Below, piece by piece: positions 34,678-47,024 of a DNA stretch of 64,000 bases. The stretch is taken from the NCBI GenBank assembly GCA_963942565.1, contig OZ012685.1, positions 50,139,004 through 50,203,003 on the forward strand. Reading direction: 5' to 3'. How positions within the stretch are numbered: the stretch's first letter is position 1; each line of letters opens with the position of its first letter. Under the pieces are notes generated by a model. The model did not search any database and was not told the origin of the DNA. It saw only the letters and a program-made list of their open reading frames with translations. Source of the stretch: Maea johnstoni (taxonomy: Eukaryota; Annelida; Polychaeta; Spionida; Magelonidae). A program made the position numbers and the translations under genes.

Positions 34678-34936
34678 TTAGGCTCTTAGTCCCTAAAGAG
34701 TTGACATTCCCCTCTGTGTTGACCAAGCAGTGTGGTGTAGTACGAGGGTATGGTAGATAGATGCCCCACCTGGTCCTCATATCTCTAGAGTTACCATACT
34801 CAAACCGAATGCTTTATTCCCCTGGTGAGATAAGTGTAAACTAAATTGAGCACTATGGCCACCAAAGCTATTTGGTGCTTGGTAACAGAAAAAAACATGA
34901 CAGCAAAAAAAAATGTGACTGCCTAGAAATCTAGGC
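34678..34936 (+). mobile_element. Family D MITE, most complete copy
   Basis: It starts TTAGGCTCTTAGTCCCTAAA and ends TGCCTAGAAATCTAGGCT. Its termini fold as short palindromes. It contains TGACATTCCCCTCTGTG and CACTATGGCCACCAAAGC. No clear target duplication was fixed. Confidence 0.75.
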
Positions 34937-35150
34937 TAGGGATATACCTTCCCCTCCATACTCTGCTACTGATTTCAAAGGTTTTCATCTCTCAGTAAAT
35001 CCCTGCACAGTGTGTTGGCAGTGTTCTCAGCATCTCTATACAGTTAAACACAGCAACAGGAGTACCTCCTCAAGCTAGTCTAATGCGGAGAGACTTGACT
35101 GCGCTCAGTGACTGGAATCGATGCCCAGAAAAACTGTTCCCAACTTTCTG

Positions 35151-35562
35151 TAGCCTGGTTCTCATATACTGCCCCTACCATTAAATAGACTTGTTGTTAA
35201 TCCCTTGGTTGCTGGTGGCTAATTTGGTCGATACAAAATGATGCACAAAAGTTTGAAAATAACTTAAGCCATGGTATATGGGTATTTATCTGTTAGTACT
35301 TGGCAAGAGCTTTCCAAAGAATACAAACAAGACAGGGTTTAGATGCTATGGACGAACGTAGTCTCAGCATGGACAGGGTCAAGTAGGTTTAATGTCTCTC
35401 TCAAACTATAGAGGGCAGCACAGTTTACATGAGTTGCAGCTTGTATGATCATAGACAGCTCAAGTGTGTCCCCCATGAGGATTAATTCAGAATGAAATCT
35501 ACTCAGGGTAGATCAGTGAAACAAAGGATAGAGTCAGTTAACACAGACTTGTAGCAAGTCTA
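35151..35562 (-). mobile_element. Family C MITE, 9-bp target duplication, with a nested P MITE
   Basis: It starts TAGCCTGGTTCTCATATAC and ends CTTGTAGCAAGTCTA. It is flanked by AACTTTCTG (35142-35150) and CACTTTCTG (35563-35571), 8 of 9 identical. This is a second, independent case of a 9-bp duplication for the family. Confidence 0.8.
35197..35382 (+). mobile_element. Family P MITE nested in family C
   Basis: It starts TTAATCCCTTGGTTGCTGG and ends CTCAGCATGGACAGGGTCAA. It is younger than its host element. Confidence 0.75.
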
Positions 35563-36164
35563 CACTTTCTGCTGAAGTTCTAGGTACATTGCTGGTTTAC
35601 AATGCTATACACAGTTTAACATCAACCAAAGCAGTGATGAAGGACCTAGTAATCCATTGTTAATTTTCCCAGTGAAAATTTTAAGGTAGCATTGTTTTTA
35701 GTTGCATTGTTAGTACAAATAATCATAGTGGGAGACGTATCAGTTTTTAAAGGAATTGATTTTTGGAAAAATATATGTTTTTGTAATTGGAAATTCATGT
35801 AGAAAGTCTTTGAGAAATGGTTTCAAATTCATCAAATCAATGTGGTTCATTTCATAGACAATTTAAATTCTAACATGCATTTGTGTTTTAAGATTCCTAG
35901 ACAACGTTTTGAAATGGAAAATGATCAAATTCATCTGCCAAATTTTAATCACAAATATTGAAACTAGTTGAAACATTTTTGCCCAAAAGATGTGCTGGTA
36001 TAATGTGAGAAAAGGGGTATAGTAGGCCTGCACAAACATGGATACTTTGGCAAGTTGTTATTGTGGAGAGGAACAGTTTCAATGCCTGGAGGAGGGAGGG
36101 GTGAGGGTGACCTGGTGCCTTGCTTAGTGTTTGTTTCTTCCTATGGCTCATTTTGGTTTCTCTC
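35563..36164. other. Intronic stretch, nothing recognised
   Basis: No exon or repeat family was assigned. Confidence 0.4.
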
Positions 36165-36906
36165 TAGACTTGCTAGGATGAACTTTTTGAACAAGAGATG
36201 TTGATTGCCTTAAAACTAGACCAAACACAAGTCTTATCCGTGTTATCAGGCTCTTTCCTTAGTTTCACTGATCTGCCCTGAGTTGATTTCACTCCAGGTT
36301 TAGTTCCGTATTAAACCTCAAGGGGGACCCACCTGTGCAACAAGTCTGTATTATGAGGCTATTTCCTTAGTCTCACTGATTTACCCTGAGTTGATTTCAC
36401 TCCAGGTTTAGTTCGGTATTAACCCTCAAGGGGGACCCACTAGTGCTACAAGTCTGTGTTATCAGGCTCTTTCCTTAGTTTCACTGATTTACCCTAAGTT
36501 GATTTCACTCCAGGTTTAGTTCAGTATTAGCCCTCCAGGGGGACCCACTAGTGCTACAGGTCTGTGTTATCAGGCTCTCTCCATAGTTTTACTGATCTGC
36601 CCTGAGTTGATTTCACTCCAGGTTTAGTTCCGTATTAAACCTCAAGGGGGACCCACCTGTGCAACAAGTCTGTATTATGAGGCTATTTCCTTAGTCTCAC
36701 TGATCTACCCTGAGTTGATTTCACTCCAGGTTTAGTTCAGAATAAATCCCCAAGGGGGACATACTTGAGCTGTCTTTTACTTTCAAAATGCAACTCATGA
36801 AAAATGTGCTGCCATCTATAGCTTGAGAGGGATATCGAACCTACATAAAACCCAGTATGTATAGTGGTAGGGGCGTTATACCTAACTCAGCCTGAGAACC
36901 AGGCTG
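36165..36906 (+). mobile_element. Family C MITE expanded by internal tandem repeats
   Basis: It starts TAGACTTGCTAGGATG and ends GCCTGAGAACCAGGCT. Between them a unit of about 115-120 bp (CACTGATCTGCCCTGAGTTG, CTCAAGGGGGACCCACC, ACAAGTCTGTATTATGAGGC) is repeated about five times, tripling the usual length. Confidence 0.75.
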
Positions 36907-37061
36907 TGAGTGCCGTGCCATAGTGTAGCAGCGTGGGCGTAGGCGTGAGGTCCCAGAAAGGGAGATTTATGGGTAATAAGGGCCGTGTCACAGCATGAGG
37001 GTCGTACTGGGGATATGAGTTAGCAGTGAAGATTGACAGAAACGGAATATATGGTAGCCTA

Positions 37062-37316
37062 GCCTGGTTCTCAGGCTAAAGTAGGATATAATACTGCCTC
37101 TACCACTATATATACTGGGTACTTAAGTAGGTTTGATGTCTCTCTCAAACTATAGGTGTCAGCATAGTTTTCATGAGTTGCAGTTCGTGTTGCAAAAGAC
37201 AGCCCAAGTGTGTCCCCCTTGAGGATTAATTCAGAACTAAACCTGAAGTAAAATCACCTCAATGGAGATCAGTGAGATTAAGGAAAGAGCCAGATAACAC
37301 AGACTTGTAGTAAGTC
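37062..37316 (-). mobile_element. Family C MITE
   Basis: It starts TAGCCTGGTTCTCAGGC and ends CTTGTAGTAAGTCTA. Confidence 0.75.
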
Positions 37317-37660
37317 TATGTATATGGGTGTGAGGGGACAGTGTGTATTACCACACGGCTGCCGATTTTAACCAATCGATCCTCAAAGTTGTTAGGTGAT
37401 CTGACTGTCGTTGACTAAGTACTCCTTCAAATTTTTTCCCAAAGATGCTACTAGAGGGAAATATTACCAGCATAGTCAGGCAGTGTTAATGTTGGTGCGA
37501 CAGGTATGGATGAGATAAACGTAATCTAATAGAACTATACTTGTTTATCAAATCGTTTATTCATTCTCATATTTGTTTGCTTTCATTCATCCTTTAACTT
37601 ATTTTATTTCATCAATTGTTTTGAATGAATAACACCTGTCATATGGTTAGGCGTTTCGTA
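37317..37660. other. Intronic stretch, nothing recognised
   Basis: No exon or repeat family was assigned. Confidence 0.4.
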
Positions 37661-37968
37661 TTGTTGGATGTGGGATCTTTATATAAGGAATCTACCTGAT
37701 TGGCTAGTTGTCATTGTAAAGATGTTTATTAGCAAAGTTGGATGTGGGATCCTAATCTTTATAAGAGATCTCCCTTGATTGGTAAGTTGTTGTTGAAAGG
37801 ATATCATAATCATTGTTGGATGTGAGATCCTAAACTTTATTAGAGAGCTTCAATTTTGATTGACTAGTTGTTATTGTAAGGATATTTATTTAAGCACTGT
37901 TCGATGTGGGATATGATCTTTATAAGAGACCCACCCACACTTATAATTTTCTAGTTGTCATCGTAGAG
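37661..37968 (+). repeat. 77-bp tandem array, 4 units, each with TTTATAAG-like word
   Basis: GTTGGATGTGGGATC ... CTTTATAAGAG ... GATTGGCTAGTTGTCATTGT recurs at about 37661, 37734, 37810 and 37893. The array ends just left of a GC-richer block. Confidence 0.8.
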
Positions 37969-38880
37969 GAGTATGATGATGTAATTGGGCCGTACGTAGT
38001 GGGCCACTTTCCTGAGCACTGCTGTGAGGTACTAGTAGTGTGCTGTGTGAGTGCGAGAAGTTGAGGGAGTTGTTTATATTCCTGATATGACCCCCTCGCA
38101 GCCAGCAAATCCCTGTTTGGCTGACGACGACAACGACCTTGAAAACTGGAGTAGAGCAAGAAGCACCGCTGCCAGCTACCGATGCTGCTGCTGCTGCTGC
38201 CAGAACCGTCCTCGCTCGCCCCTCCTCCTCCTACGGTTAGAACCAGCTTCTGTTTTATATACCGTGCGGGGCCCTTACTACACAAGTGGAATATTAGTTA
38301 CTTGTTGGGCTGGATGGGGGTCGGACCTGGTGCGGATTACGGGCTACTCATCTGATGCTGGATTTCTCAAGAGAAGCTGGGCTCTGTTTGTGCTGGTTTT
38401 CGTTTGTGCAGTCTTGGGAAGGAATTCTTGTAGATTTCTCTCTAGCTACTTTTCTGATGCTGTATATCTCAAGAGAAGTCGGGTTCTCTTTGCGTTGGTT
38501 ACTCACAATCTTGGAAAGGAACCTGGAATCTCGTAGATTTCTCATCCCTCTCTCTCTAGCTCTCAGAAGAGCTGAATAAGAGTTGGACGAGGTGCGGATT
38601 ACCGGCCACTTGTCTGATGTGGATGTCGTAAAAGGAGCCAGGTTCTCTAACTTTGTGTTGGTTACTACCAGTCTTAGGAAGGATTCTGGAATCTCGTAGA
38701 TTTCGTCCGTCTCTCTCTAGCTCTGAGAAGGAGGTCAGGAGGAAGTGTATCCTAAATCTGTTACGTCTTGTTGTCGTGGGCTGCGGCATTCTTGGAAAGT
38801 ATTGCGTCAATGTAGGACAACATGTATATATCTACTGCTGAGGATGCTTCGGAGGATATTGACAAGAGATCTTAAGGTAA
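37969..38880 (+). other. GC-richer block with repeats of about 120 bp; possible untranslated exon
   Basis: A (GCT)n stretch lies at 38182-38200. Three imperfect units (TGCGGATTACGGGC..., GATTTCTCAAGAGAAG..., TCTTGGGAAGGAATTC..., CGTAGATTTCTCTCTAGCT) span about 38330-38725. A weak donor AAG|GTAAAT lies at 38876. An open frame of 161 codons at 38051 covers part of this, but it is cysteine- and repeat-biased and unlike any family I know. It could be an alternative first exon of the surrounding gene or a satellite block. Confidence 0.35.
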
Positions 38881-39100
38881 ATACAAAGTATTTTTCAATA
38901 TCTTCAGGGCAGGAAGAAGGGGGAGGTTGAGATGAGTTATGAACATAACATTTAGGCAAAAATGGAAACCTGTAAACTTTGAACTGCTTTTTTACTTGAA
39001 CACTTCTTTATTAGTTGATATTGTTCTGAAGGCATGTCAACAGGCCAGTGTAGTATATCAAGTGCAGCAAATCAAGGAATTAACTGTGGAACCATTTATT
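38881..39100. other. Intronic stretch, nothing recognised
   Basis: No exon or repeat family was assigned. Confidence 0.35.
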
Positions 39101-39165
39101 TTAGGGTCTTAGCCAGCAGGGTGCCTGAACATCATTTTGACACCAAAATAGGTCTCTAGCAGAAT
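39101..39165 (+). mobile_element. Family A MITE, left fragment
   Basis: AGGGTCTTAGCCAGCAGGG is followed by about 40 bp of family sequence. Confidence 0.5.
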
Positions 39166-39561
39166 GTTTAGCTGCTCATAGAAATACCTGCTTGTATTTG
39201 TGAGTTGGATACTGAATTTTTATCGTCCAAGTCAGATTTACTCCCCCCCGTCCCCCTCCCAACACCTAAGTAGAGATTAACCCTTTAATTTATACCTGCA
39301 GCAGCTCCATCAACTATTTAGATAAATATTTGATAGAAAACTGTTAGCTACAACAACATTCTCAATTCTTTGTGTCGTTTGAATTGTTAATCAGAATTTT
39401 TTCCCCGTTTTATTCATAATAAGTAAATACATTCATATGATGTGCATAGGAAACTATAGGCCTGAGGGTTCCTCTTGAATTTATTTTCTGGGTCAATAAT
39501 ATTTTTGAAAGAACCCAGGAATTATACATGAAATCACAAAAGAATTAAGGATCAAAAGAGA
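39166..39561. other. Intronic stretch, nothing recognised
   Basis: No exon or repeat family was assigned. Confidence 0.35.
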
Positions 39562-39569
39562 GTTGTAAG

Positions 39570-39829
39570 TAGAAGTGTAACCGATACCAAGGAATCGGAT
39601 GGAATCGCCAGTCAGTAGCTCAGTGCGCTAGGTAATCTAATCTACTACCTAAAAACGAAATTATAGCATGGGACTGTAAAACAGTGATGCATTTGATACA
39701 GTTTTAAACCTAAATGCTATTATTCTTCCCCCTGTATACGTTGGTAGGAATCAGAATCGGAATCGGAAAGAATCGGGATTATTTTTTACCGATTCCAATT
39801 CCAAACCTCGGATACCGATCACACTCCTA
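39570..39829 (+). mobile_element. hAT-like MITE, TAG...CTA ends, perfect 8-bp duplication
   Basis: It starts TAGAAGTGTAACCGATACC and ends GATACCGATCACACTCCTA. GTTGTAAG is duplicated at 39562-39569 and 39830-39837. The interior is rich in GAATCGGA/CCGATTCC words in both orientations. Confidence 0.9.
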
Positions 39830-39942
39830 GTTGTAAGGTGAGTTTGGTTTAATTTTTTTTATATTTTCCAAAAGATAAATTTATCACCATAAACATCAGG
39901 TCAACCTTTTAAATTAACAGGCCTGAATATTGTTAATATTTA

Positions 39943-40635
39943 GGACCCTGGCTACTACCATCCTCCTACAGGCCTCAACGCTAACTCAAAATGATACTGG
40001 CCCTGTAGGACCAGTAAGACCTAGCATCTGCTGGTCCTGCAAAATTTTAACTATTCCTACACTTTTTCATTAACATAACGAGAAAGAACATTGCATAAAA
40101 TTCATCACAATATTTATCTTTATAGATTTTATCATCATTTATTTCCAAAACATTTGGGGACATTCTCTGGGGAAACTTTTTAACAAGAATGTCTCCAAAT
40201 GTTTACTAGGCCTGTAGGACCAGTTGAGGTATTTTTTTACTGGTCCGAAGCTGTTTTGGGGAATTCTTACTGGCCTGGGGCCATAGGTTCACCCTTAGCG
40301 TCGAGCCCTGTCCTAACCTGCCTGACCCAGTGATCAGAGGTATCGACTGAAGACTAACCCATTCAGATGATGCAAAAAACCTGAAAAAATTATTGAAACC
40401 CTGGTACATGGGTACTCATCTGAGAGTGCTCAGTGAGAGCTATCCAATGAATACCAACATGACAGGGTTTAGATGGTTTTCAAAAATCTTTGCTTCTCTG
40501 TGCTTTGGACGTATTAAAGTAGCCTCAGCATTGGAAGGATTACTATTTAGGACTCTGGCTACTACCAAAATCCTAACCTGCCTGACCCAGTGATCAGAGG
40601 TATCGACTACAGAATAACCCATTCAGACCTACTCG
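39943..40635 (+). repeat. Interleaved local duplication
   Basis: ATATTTAGGACCCTGGCTAC (39943) recurs at 40545. CCTAACCTGCCTGACCCAGT ... ATCGACTGAAG (40312) recurs at 40574. A family P MITE lies between the two copies. Confidence 0.65.
40371..40543 (+). mobile_element. Family P MITE, left end missing
   Basis: It starts abruptly at TGATGCAAAAAACCTG after the duplicated CCCATTCAGA and ends CAGCATTGGAAGGATTA. Confidence 0.65.
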
Positions 40636-40864
40636 AGAAGATAATTACCACTAAAAAACACATCTCACTGTTATTATGCACACTTCACACATTGATAAAC
40701 ACCCCTTCATCCACCCTACCCGTACCACATCCGCGCCTCAGGGGTGCAGTCAGGCGACTAGCGGGTACAAGGGCAAAAATGAAAATTGTTCAATTATCTA
40801 TGAACGGGAATAAAGGGGTTCTGTTCTCCTTATGGGTGCTTTGTGGTGGTGTACATTGTACATG

Positions 40865-41077
40865 TCAACCCTTCCAATGCTGAGGCTACTTTTGTCCAAA
40901 GCACAAGAATGCAACGATTTTTGAAAATAATCTAATCTCTGTCATGTTGGTATTCATTGGATAGCTCACACTGAGTACTCCCAGATGAGTACCCATGTGC
41001 CAGGGTTTCAGTCCTTTCTCAGTTTTTCTGAATCATTTTGTATTGGCTAAATTAGCCACCTGCAGCATAAGGGTTAA
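40865..41077 (-). mobile_element. Family P MITE
   Basis: It starts TCAACCCTTCCAATGCTG and ends GCAGCATAAGGGTTAA. Confidence 0.8.
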
Positions 41078-41772
41078 GCGAGTGTGTGGTTTGCTATGGA
41101 CGCTGTGTGGAGTAGTTTATTTTGAGCACCCTGACGCCCTGGTGTCAGGGTTCTGACGCCCTGGTGTCAGGGTGTGATTGAGATGTCAGCGTCAAGTGCC
41201 GTACTGACCGGTATACGAGGTAGAAAGAGACGTTGACAAGCGCAGATGGTGGTATTGTCGGTGCTGTTCGGCGTAGATTGGTGTCCTATGACTATGCTCT
41301 ACTAACTGAATAGGAGCGACATCTGTCCCGCACGCTTTTCCTCAATGCTGCCTCAAATCATGGTGATTAGCTTTTAAAGATCTTTAAAAATGGTGACTTT
41401 AAGTAAAAGGAATATCCTGAATACGATTCTGTGTCCTCATTAATGAGGGAGGCATCAAGATATTCTTGGAGCGACCAATAGCTAACCAGGGCAGGGAGTG
41501 TGCTTTAGAGTTACATGTCTCTGACCAGGTATAGACTAGTAACTCTGAGTTGGGGCACCCATTTCCCTTACTCAGGGGCCAAAGAATTATTTTAGTGCCC
41601 CAGGAGTTATGTATATTTTAAAGTTTTCTAAAAATATCTAACAAAACATGGTTGTTTCATTATATAGTATGGGTAAACAATGAAAACCTGACAATTCATA
41701 ATATTTGATAACCATAAAGATGAAATCTGGTTGCAAATCATGCCCCAACAATATAAAGTTCCTAAAACATAT
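41078..41772. other. Intronic stretch, nothing recognised
   Basis: A 23-bp direct duplication based on CTGACGCCCTGGTGTCAGGG lies at about 41129-41175; the word is itself a near-palindrome (CTGACGCC/GGTGTCAG). No exon was seen. Confidence 0.4.
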
Positions 41773-41941
<169 letters not shown>

Positions 41942-43041
41942 CTTGTTGATGATAGTGAAATGAAGTTTTCAAGATATTTTAATATGTATCAATGTACCAT
42001 ACAGGGCTTTAAGGTAGGCTCTCAAAGATAATTCGGCTAAAAAGATATCACCAAAAAAGTAGCTTTTTTGTGCTGCAGAAATGGATGATTAAATTTCAGT
42101 GAGAAGAGTTTTCTCTGGTTGCTAAGAAATTCTCTTTTTGCTGTAGAAGAGAACTTTATGCTGAGAAAATTCTCTTCATTATGCTGCAGCGGAGAACTTT
42201 CTCTCGTGATGTTTCTCTCATGCCATCAGTTCCCTGCCATAACATCAAGCTACAACAAAAACAAATGTTGGCGACTAAAACAAATCTTGGAAAACGTCTT
42301 ATCTGCCTAGATTCTGTGTGAATGAGCTAGAACTAGAATGTTACTGTGACTTTCTGGTATGTAGCTGACCTAGAAATGGAGGCAACTTTTTCTACCCGGT
42401 TCATTGACCGAATGTGGTTCCCTCTTCATGAAAATAGAAAATAAGCTCAAAACTCCTTGATTCATGATCGTTTTACATTCTTAGATATATACCCACACCC
42501 TCCCCTTACTCCTCCACTCCCCCCCCCCTCCCCTCCCCCCCCAAAAAAAGAAAAAGATCGAAAAAGCACACAACCCTAGCCTGGCTTCAGTCAAAGGAAT
42601 ATGATACTTGCTATATATCAAATGTTACTTGCAGTATTTTCCAGGGGTAATTTCAAGCTATACTGTTAATGCAGTTAAATTGTAATAAAATTCCATAAGT
42701 TTATAACGATTTGAAAAAGTAACTTGATATATTTCTCCAAAAATAGGCGTTACACTAATACAATATTAAACAAGTGTAGGACCTTTACTAAGGGCAATAG
42801 TTTAGACATGATAGCAAAATAGAACGCATTCAGGCCCCATTTGCGCGAACCTTAATAAAGTTTAGGGCAGGTAAAAAATCAGAAGGGTATGTAGATTTTC
42901 TAGCTCACTTGCCCTACTTACTAGGTAGATGTAGGGGTTGTGTAGCCCAGCCAAAGCATATGTTATTGGGTTCTTGTGTTCGGATGAATAGACAATTGTG
43001 TGTGTAGAAGTTGGCCTGGGTTGATAGTTGTGATGTAGTAC
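41942..43041. other. Intronic stretch, nothing recognised
   Basis: GAGAANTTTCTCTNNTGCTG-type words recur at 42100-42215 as a weak short tandem repeat. A C-rich tract lies at 42490-42542. Confidence 0.4.
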
Positions 43042-43255
43042 TTAACCCATATACTGCTGGCGGCTAAATTTGGCCAATGATAAAATGATGCAAAAACCTG
43101 GAAAACGATTGAAACCCTAGCAAATGGGTACTCATCTGAAAGTACTCGGCGAGACCTATCCAATGAGTACCAACATGACAGGGTTTAGGTGTTATCCAAA
43201 AATCTTAGCGTCCTTGTGCTTTGGGCGAAAGTAGCGTGAGCATTGGAAGGGTTAA
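43042..43255 (+). mobile_element. Family P MITE
   Basis: It starts TTAACCCATATACTGCTGG and ends GCATTGGAAGGGTTAA. Confidence 0.8.
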
Positions 43256-45224
43256 TGAGATGCACCCTCTGTTCGCTACCCTAAATCACATGTCCTTGGT
43301 GTAGTAGAGATGGGTGATATTCAAGTCTCTCCCATTGTGTGTTCTTCAGTAGGCAAACAAAAAAATGCCTTTATACTTGTATTGTGTACACAAAACAGGA
43401 TGTTTCCCCTTTTCTCAGTGGCCCAGATAATGGTTGAAGTTGTCGTATAAGTTAAACCTACTTTAACCAATATATAAGATGTTTCTCTGTCGCACCCAGA
43501 TAGAAGTTGTATCTGAGAGGGGTTGGAAGGACGCGGCTCTTCTATACATGAGTGATATTTCTTCACTTATAGGGTCTCAAAGGCTACCATCTATATATTG
43601 TCTTCGCGTAGAGGGAGAGGTAGGTTACATCTCTTCAAAGATACATGCGATCACACTGGGTAGAAACTATCAGAAATCAAATGTTAAGAAAGGTAGGTAT
43701 AGGTTTATTTGTAGTTCTTTGATGACATAAACCAAATATGGCAATACTATGTACACAAAAACTTGATATTTGAACGCAGGTTTCAGATGCGGTCATAGAT
43801 TTTAAAGCTAGGATTTCCATCCAGGGATAGTAATTTCATTTCGAGTAAACTTTGAATAAAATGTATGCTTTATACAATGACCACATCTGATGTGGCACAT
43901 TTCTCTTTGATTTTGATTAATAGTGAAACTCAATCATTGAGCGATAGTAGTTTCACTTCAAGTAAAAACATATGCTTCATACAATGACCACATCTTTTTT
44001 CTTTGATTTTGATTGATTGTGAAGCTCAGACATCCATTGCTCAAACCATGTATCCATAACTTCTTTTCTTTATGGGCCCTATAAGCGACTTTTTTTACAG
44101 GTCATATAAGGCTAAAAAGATATATTTCTCTTTGATATATATGATGACAACTGAGGCGATTATAAAACAGTGATTTCAGTATGGTATTTGACCAGTACTA
44201 TATATAATGACATTAATTACCTACTGGAATTGACAGGGCCATCATCAAATAGTGATGATCTCTGTTGATTACAAGTAATGACATAAGCAAAGGTAGTAGA
44301 GATTGTAACTGAGAATATCATAGTGAAGTATGTGTATGAAGCAGTGTGTCATGTGGAAGTATTGTTGAATTTGAGCCCTTTATGAGTGCATAGTTACATT
44401 TTACCTGTCTACACCGATCCTACTGTCCTACATCATGTCACATGACTGTCTTGGTCTTTGTTCATAGGCCCAGGTTTCTACTCTATGTGTAGTTCTAGTA
44501 TGAGGGAAATGTAATATAATTTACACCTAGAAAATGGTGCCTAGAAGATTATGGTAGGGAAGCCATGCTTGTATGAGGATTGACATCTGGATGACTAAAT
44601 AATTACTGAAGTTTCATTTGGAAGTATTTCTGGCTGAACATCTTGGCATTTGAGGATAATCTCCGAAATCTATATTGGAGGTACCTCCCCATAAGGATTA
44701 TCAGGTCCAGGACTGAAACATAAGGACTATAAGGATTATCAATATGCAGATTAATTCATGTCTCAAACAGGTCACTGAAATAGGATTATAATCCAAATTA
44801 GGATAGTGTGTTTCTTATCTAGGCTGGACCACATTGAACTGTTTCTTTACTATCTTACCATATTGAACTGTTCTGTACTATCTTACCATGATGATGTCTG
44901 CTAGGCCTATGTCTGTTTCTATAGCATTCTCTCAGGGTGGACCTCCTGTTGTTGCCTTTTCTAAATTACGTGAGTAACATCTTCATTAATAAAAATCCTA
45001 AACCCTTTATGTGATTAGGTTGAGACGGAATGATTCAAAGGAGAATAATTGAAACCTCCCTACTTGTAATATTCATTAGAAAGTATCTCTATTGCTAGCA
45101 AAGATAGTGTTTTCGCTACAATTTTGGTTGAAGTTTAACTGTTTCGAACTCAGTATGCTAACGTTTGATTTTGAATAACAATGTTTCCATGAACTTGATT
45201 AAAAACACAAATATCTTAATAAAT
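43256..45224. other. Intronic stretch; one old local duplication
   Basis: ACAATGACCACATCT followed by TTTGATTTTGATT and GTGAARCTCA occurs at about 43876 and 43980. Nothing else was recognised. Confidence 0.4.
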
Positions 45225-45416
45225 ATCACTACTTGAAATGTACAAATATCTTAATAGATATCATGTTACTTCTTAGAATGTATCCAAAATATCACTACTT
45301 AAAATGTACAAATATCTTAATAGATATCATGTTACTTCTTAAAATGTATCCAGAATATCACTACTTAAAATGTACAAATATCTTAATAGATATCATGTTA
45401 CTTCTGAAATGTATCC
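45225..45416 (+). repeat. Tandem repeat, about 66-bp unit, 3 copies
   Basis: AATATCACTACTTAAAATGT ... TAGATATCATGTTACTTCT repeats three times with few changes. Confidence 0.9.
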
Positions 45417-45608
45417 ATTGACTTTAAGATTGATTTCTTTATCATATTTTGTAATTTTATGTTAGGCAAGTGATATTTTAAGGTGCTAGCCAGTATGTGT
45501 AAGGTCTACTGAGCTTATCTTGCCAGAGGAACATATGGTTATAGTTACGCTCTGGGCCTGTGACATCCTTGCCTCTATGTACTGCTGGCTGGCACCAGTC
45601 CAGTAGGA

Positions 45609-45813
45609 TTAACCCTTATGCTGCTGGTGGCTAATTTGCCTTATACAAAATGATGCAGAAAACCTGAAAAATGACTGAAACCCTGGGTATTATCTGAAAG
45701 TACTTAGTGAGAGCTATCCAATGAATACCCACATGACAGGGTTTTGATGGTTTTCAGAAATATTTGCATCCTTGTGGTTTGGACGAAAGTAGTCTCAGCT
45801 TTGGAAGGGTTAC
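45609..45813 (+). mobile_element. Family P MITE
   Basis: It starts TTAACCCTTATGCTGCTGG. The right end has decayed to CTTTGGAAGGGTTAC. Confidence 0.8.
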
Positions 45814-46304
45814 ACTACACATGCATCTTCCCATGTTTGCTGGAAATATTAGGTAGTAACTATTCTGGTGGAAATGGTGAATCAGTTTGATATCCTGGTC
45901 AGAAGTTACTGGTGACTTACATCTTTTCAAGGAAGGAAGGAAGGAATGGATTTTGTGTCACTTTCAGCAGCTTAGGTCATATTGTGATGAGATAGAAACC
46001 TGGAAATTCCTATCTCTTCAACTATAGTTCCTAGGGGTAGTTCTGTTGCATCAAATGAAAAAACCTTCACAGCCTTAGCAAAATCCTCAAATACTAACTT
46101 AGAATCACCTATATGATACAACAACTATTTACTTAATTAATTGAGTGAAGTTCTGTCTGAATCCTGTGTATGCTGTACTGGTGATGAAGTAGGATCACCA
46201 TGTGCTGCCTGTCTGGCAAGCCATTGATTATTTAGTGTGATAATAAACTGCACACGTGTACTATTGATAGTGCTCTGTACATCAATTACCCAACACACAT
46301 CCCC
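45814..46304. other. Intronic stretch, nothing recognised
   Basis: No exon or repeat family was assigned. Confidence 0.4.
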
Positions 46305-46397
46305 CGAACAACATACTACATGGATTAATGTGTACTGAGTCCTAGAGCCGATCAAGGCTAACTAGGAAGTCAGTTACCTGATCAATTGATTTTCTTG

Positions 46398-46612
46398 TTA
46401 ACCCTCAAATGCTGTTGGTGGCTAATTTGGCCAATAAATAATGATGCAAAAATCCTGGGAAATGACTCAAACCCTGGCACATCGGTACTCATCTGAGAGT
46501 ACTCAGTGAGAGCTATCCAATGAATACCAATACAACAGTGTTTAGATGGTTTTCGAAAATCTTTGCATCCGTGTGGTTTGGACAAAAGTAGCCTCAGCAT
46601 TGGAAGGGTTAA
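46398..46612 (+). mobile_element. Family P MITE followed by a partial copy
   Basis: It starts TTAACCCTCAAATGCTGTT and ends GCATTGGAAGGGTTAA. A partial P copy (46609-46665, TTAAATGCAGTTGGTGCC) continues from the same TTAA. Confidence 0.8.
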
Positions 46613-46791
46613 ATGCAGTTGGTGCCTAATTTGGTAAATAAATAATGATGCAAAAACCTTAGAAAAGTACCCGGCTAACCCAAACAAGATGCTACATGGA
46701 TCAATGTGTACACAGGCCCAGTGCTGATCAAGGCTAACTAAGAAGTCAGTCAGCGAACCTTATCAACTGATTCTCTAATTGTTAACCCTTA

Positions 46792-46995
46792 TGCTGTTGG
46801 TGGCTAATTTTGCCAATACAAAATGGTGCAAAAACCTAAAAAAATCACTGAAACCCTGGGTACCCATCTAACAGTCCTCAGCGAGAGCTATCCAATGAAT
46901 ACCAACATGACAGGGTTCGGATGGATTTTGAAAATCTTCGCTTCTTTTGTGCTGTTGATGAAAGTAGCCTCAGCAATGCTTTGGAAGGGTTTTAA
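46792..46995 (+). mobile_element. Family P MITE, duplicate of 46398-46612
   Basis: It starts TTAACCCTTATGCTGTTGG and ends TTTGGAAGGGTTTTAA. Confidence 0.8.
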
Positions 46996-47024
46996 GTAAA
47001 ACCAATGAAAATGTTATGTTTATA

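Larger units (their letters stand above)
46305..46995 (+). repeat. Tandem duplication of a MITE-bearing segment (about 370 bp)
   Basis: CTACATGGATTAATGTGTAC ... GATCAAGGCTAACTAGGAAG and the family P copy after it (46305-46612) recur at 46686-46995. Confidence 0.8.

Noticed and set aside
38051-38536. 161-codon open frame
   Set aside because: It spans a GCT repeat and 120-bp tandem units, has no recognisable domain and no clear splice context. Kept only as part of a possible untranslated exon.
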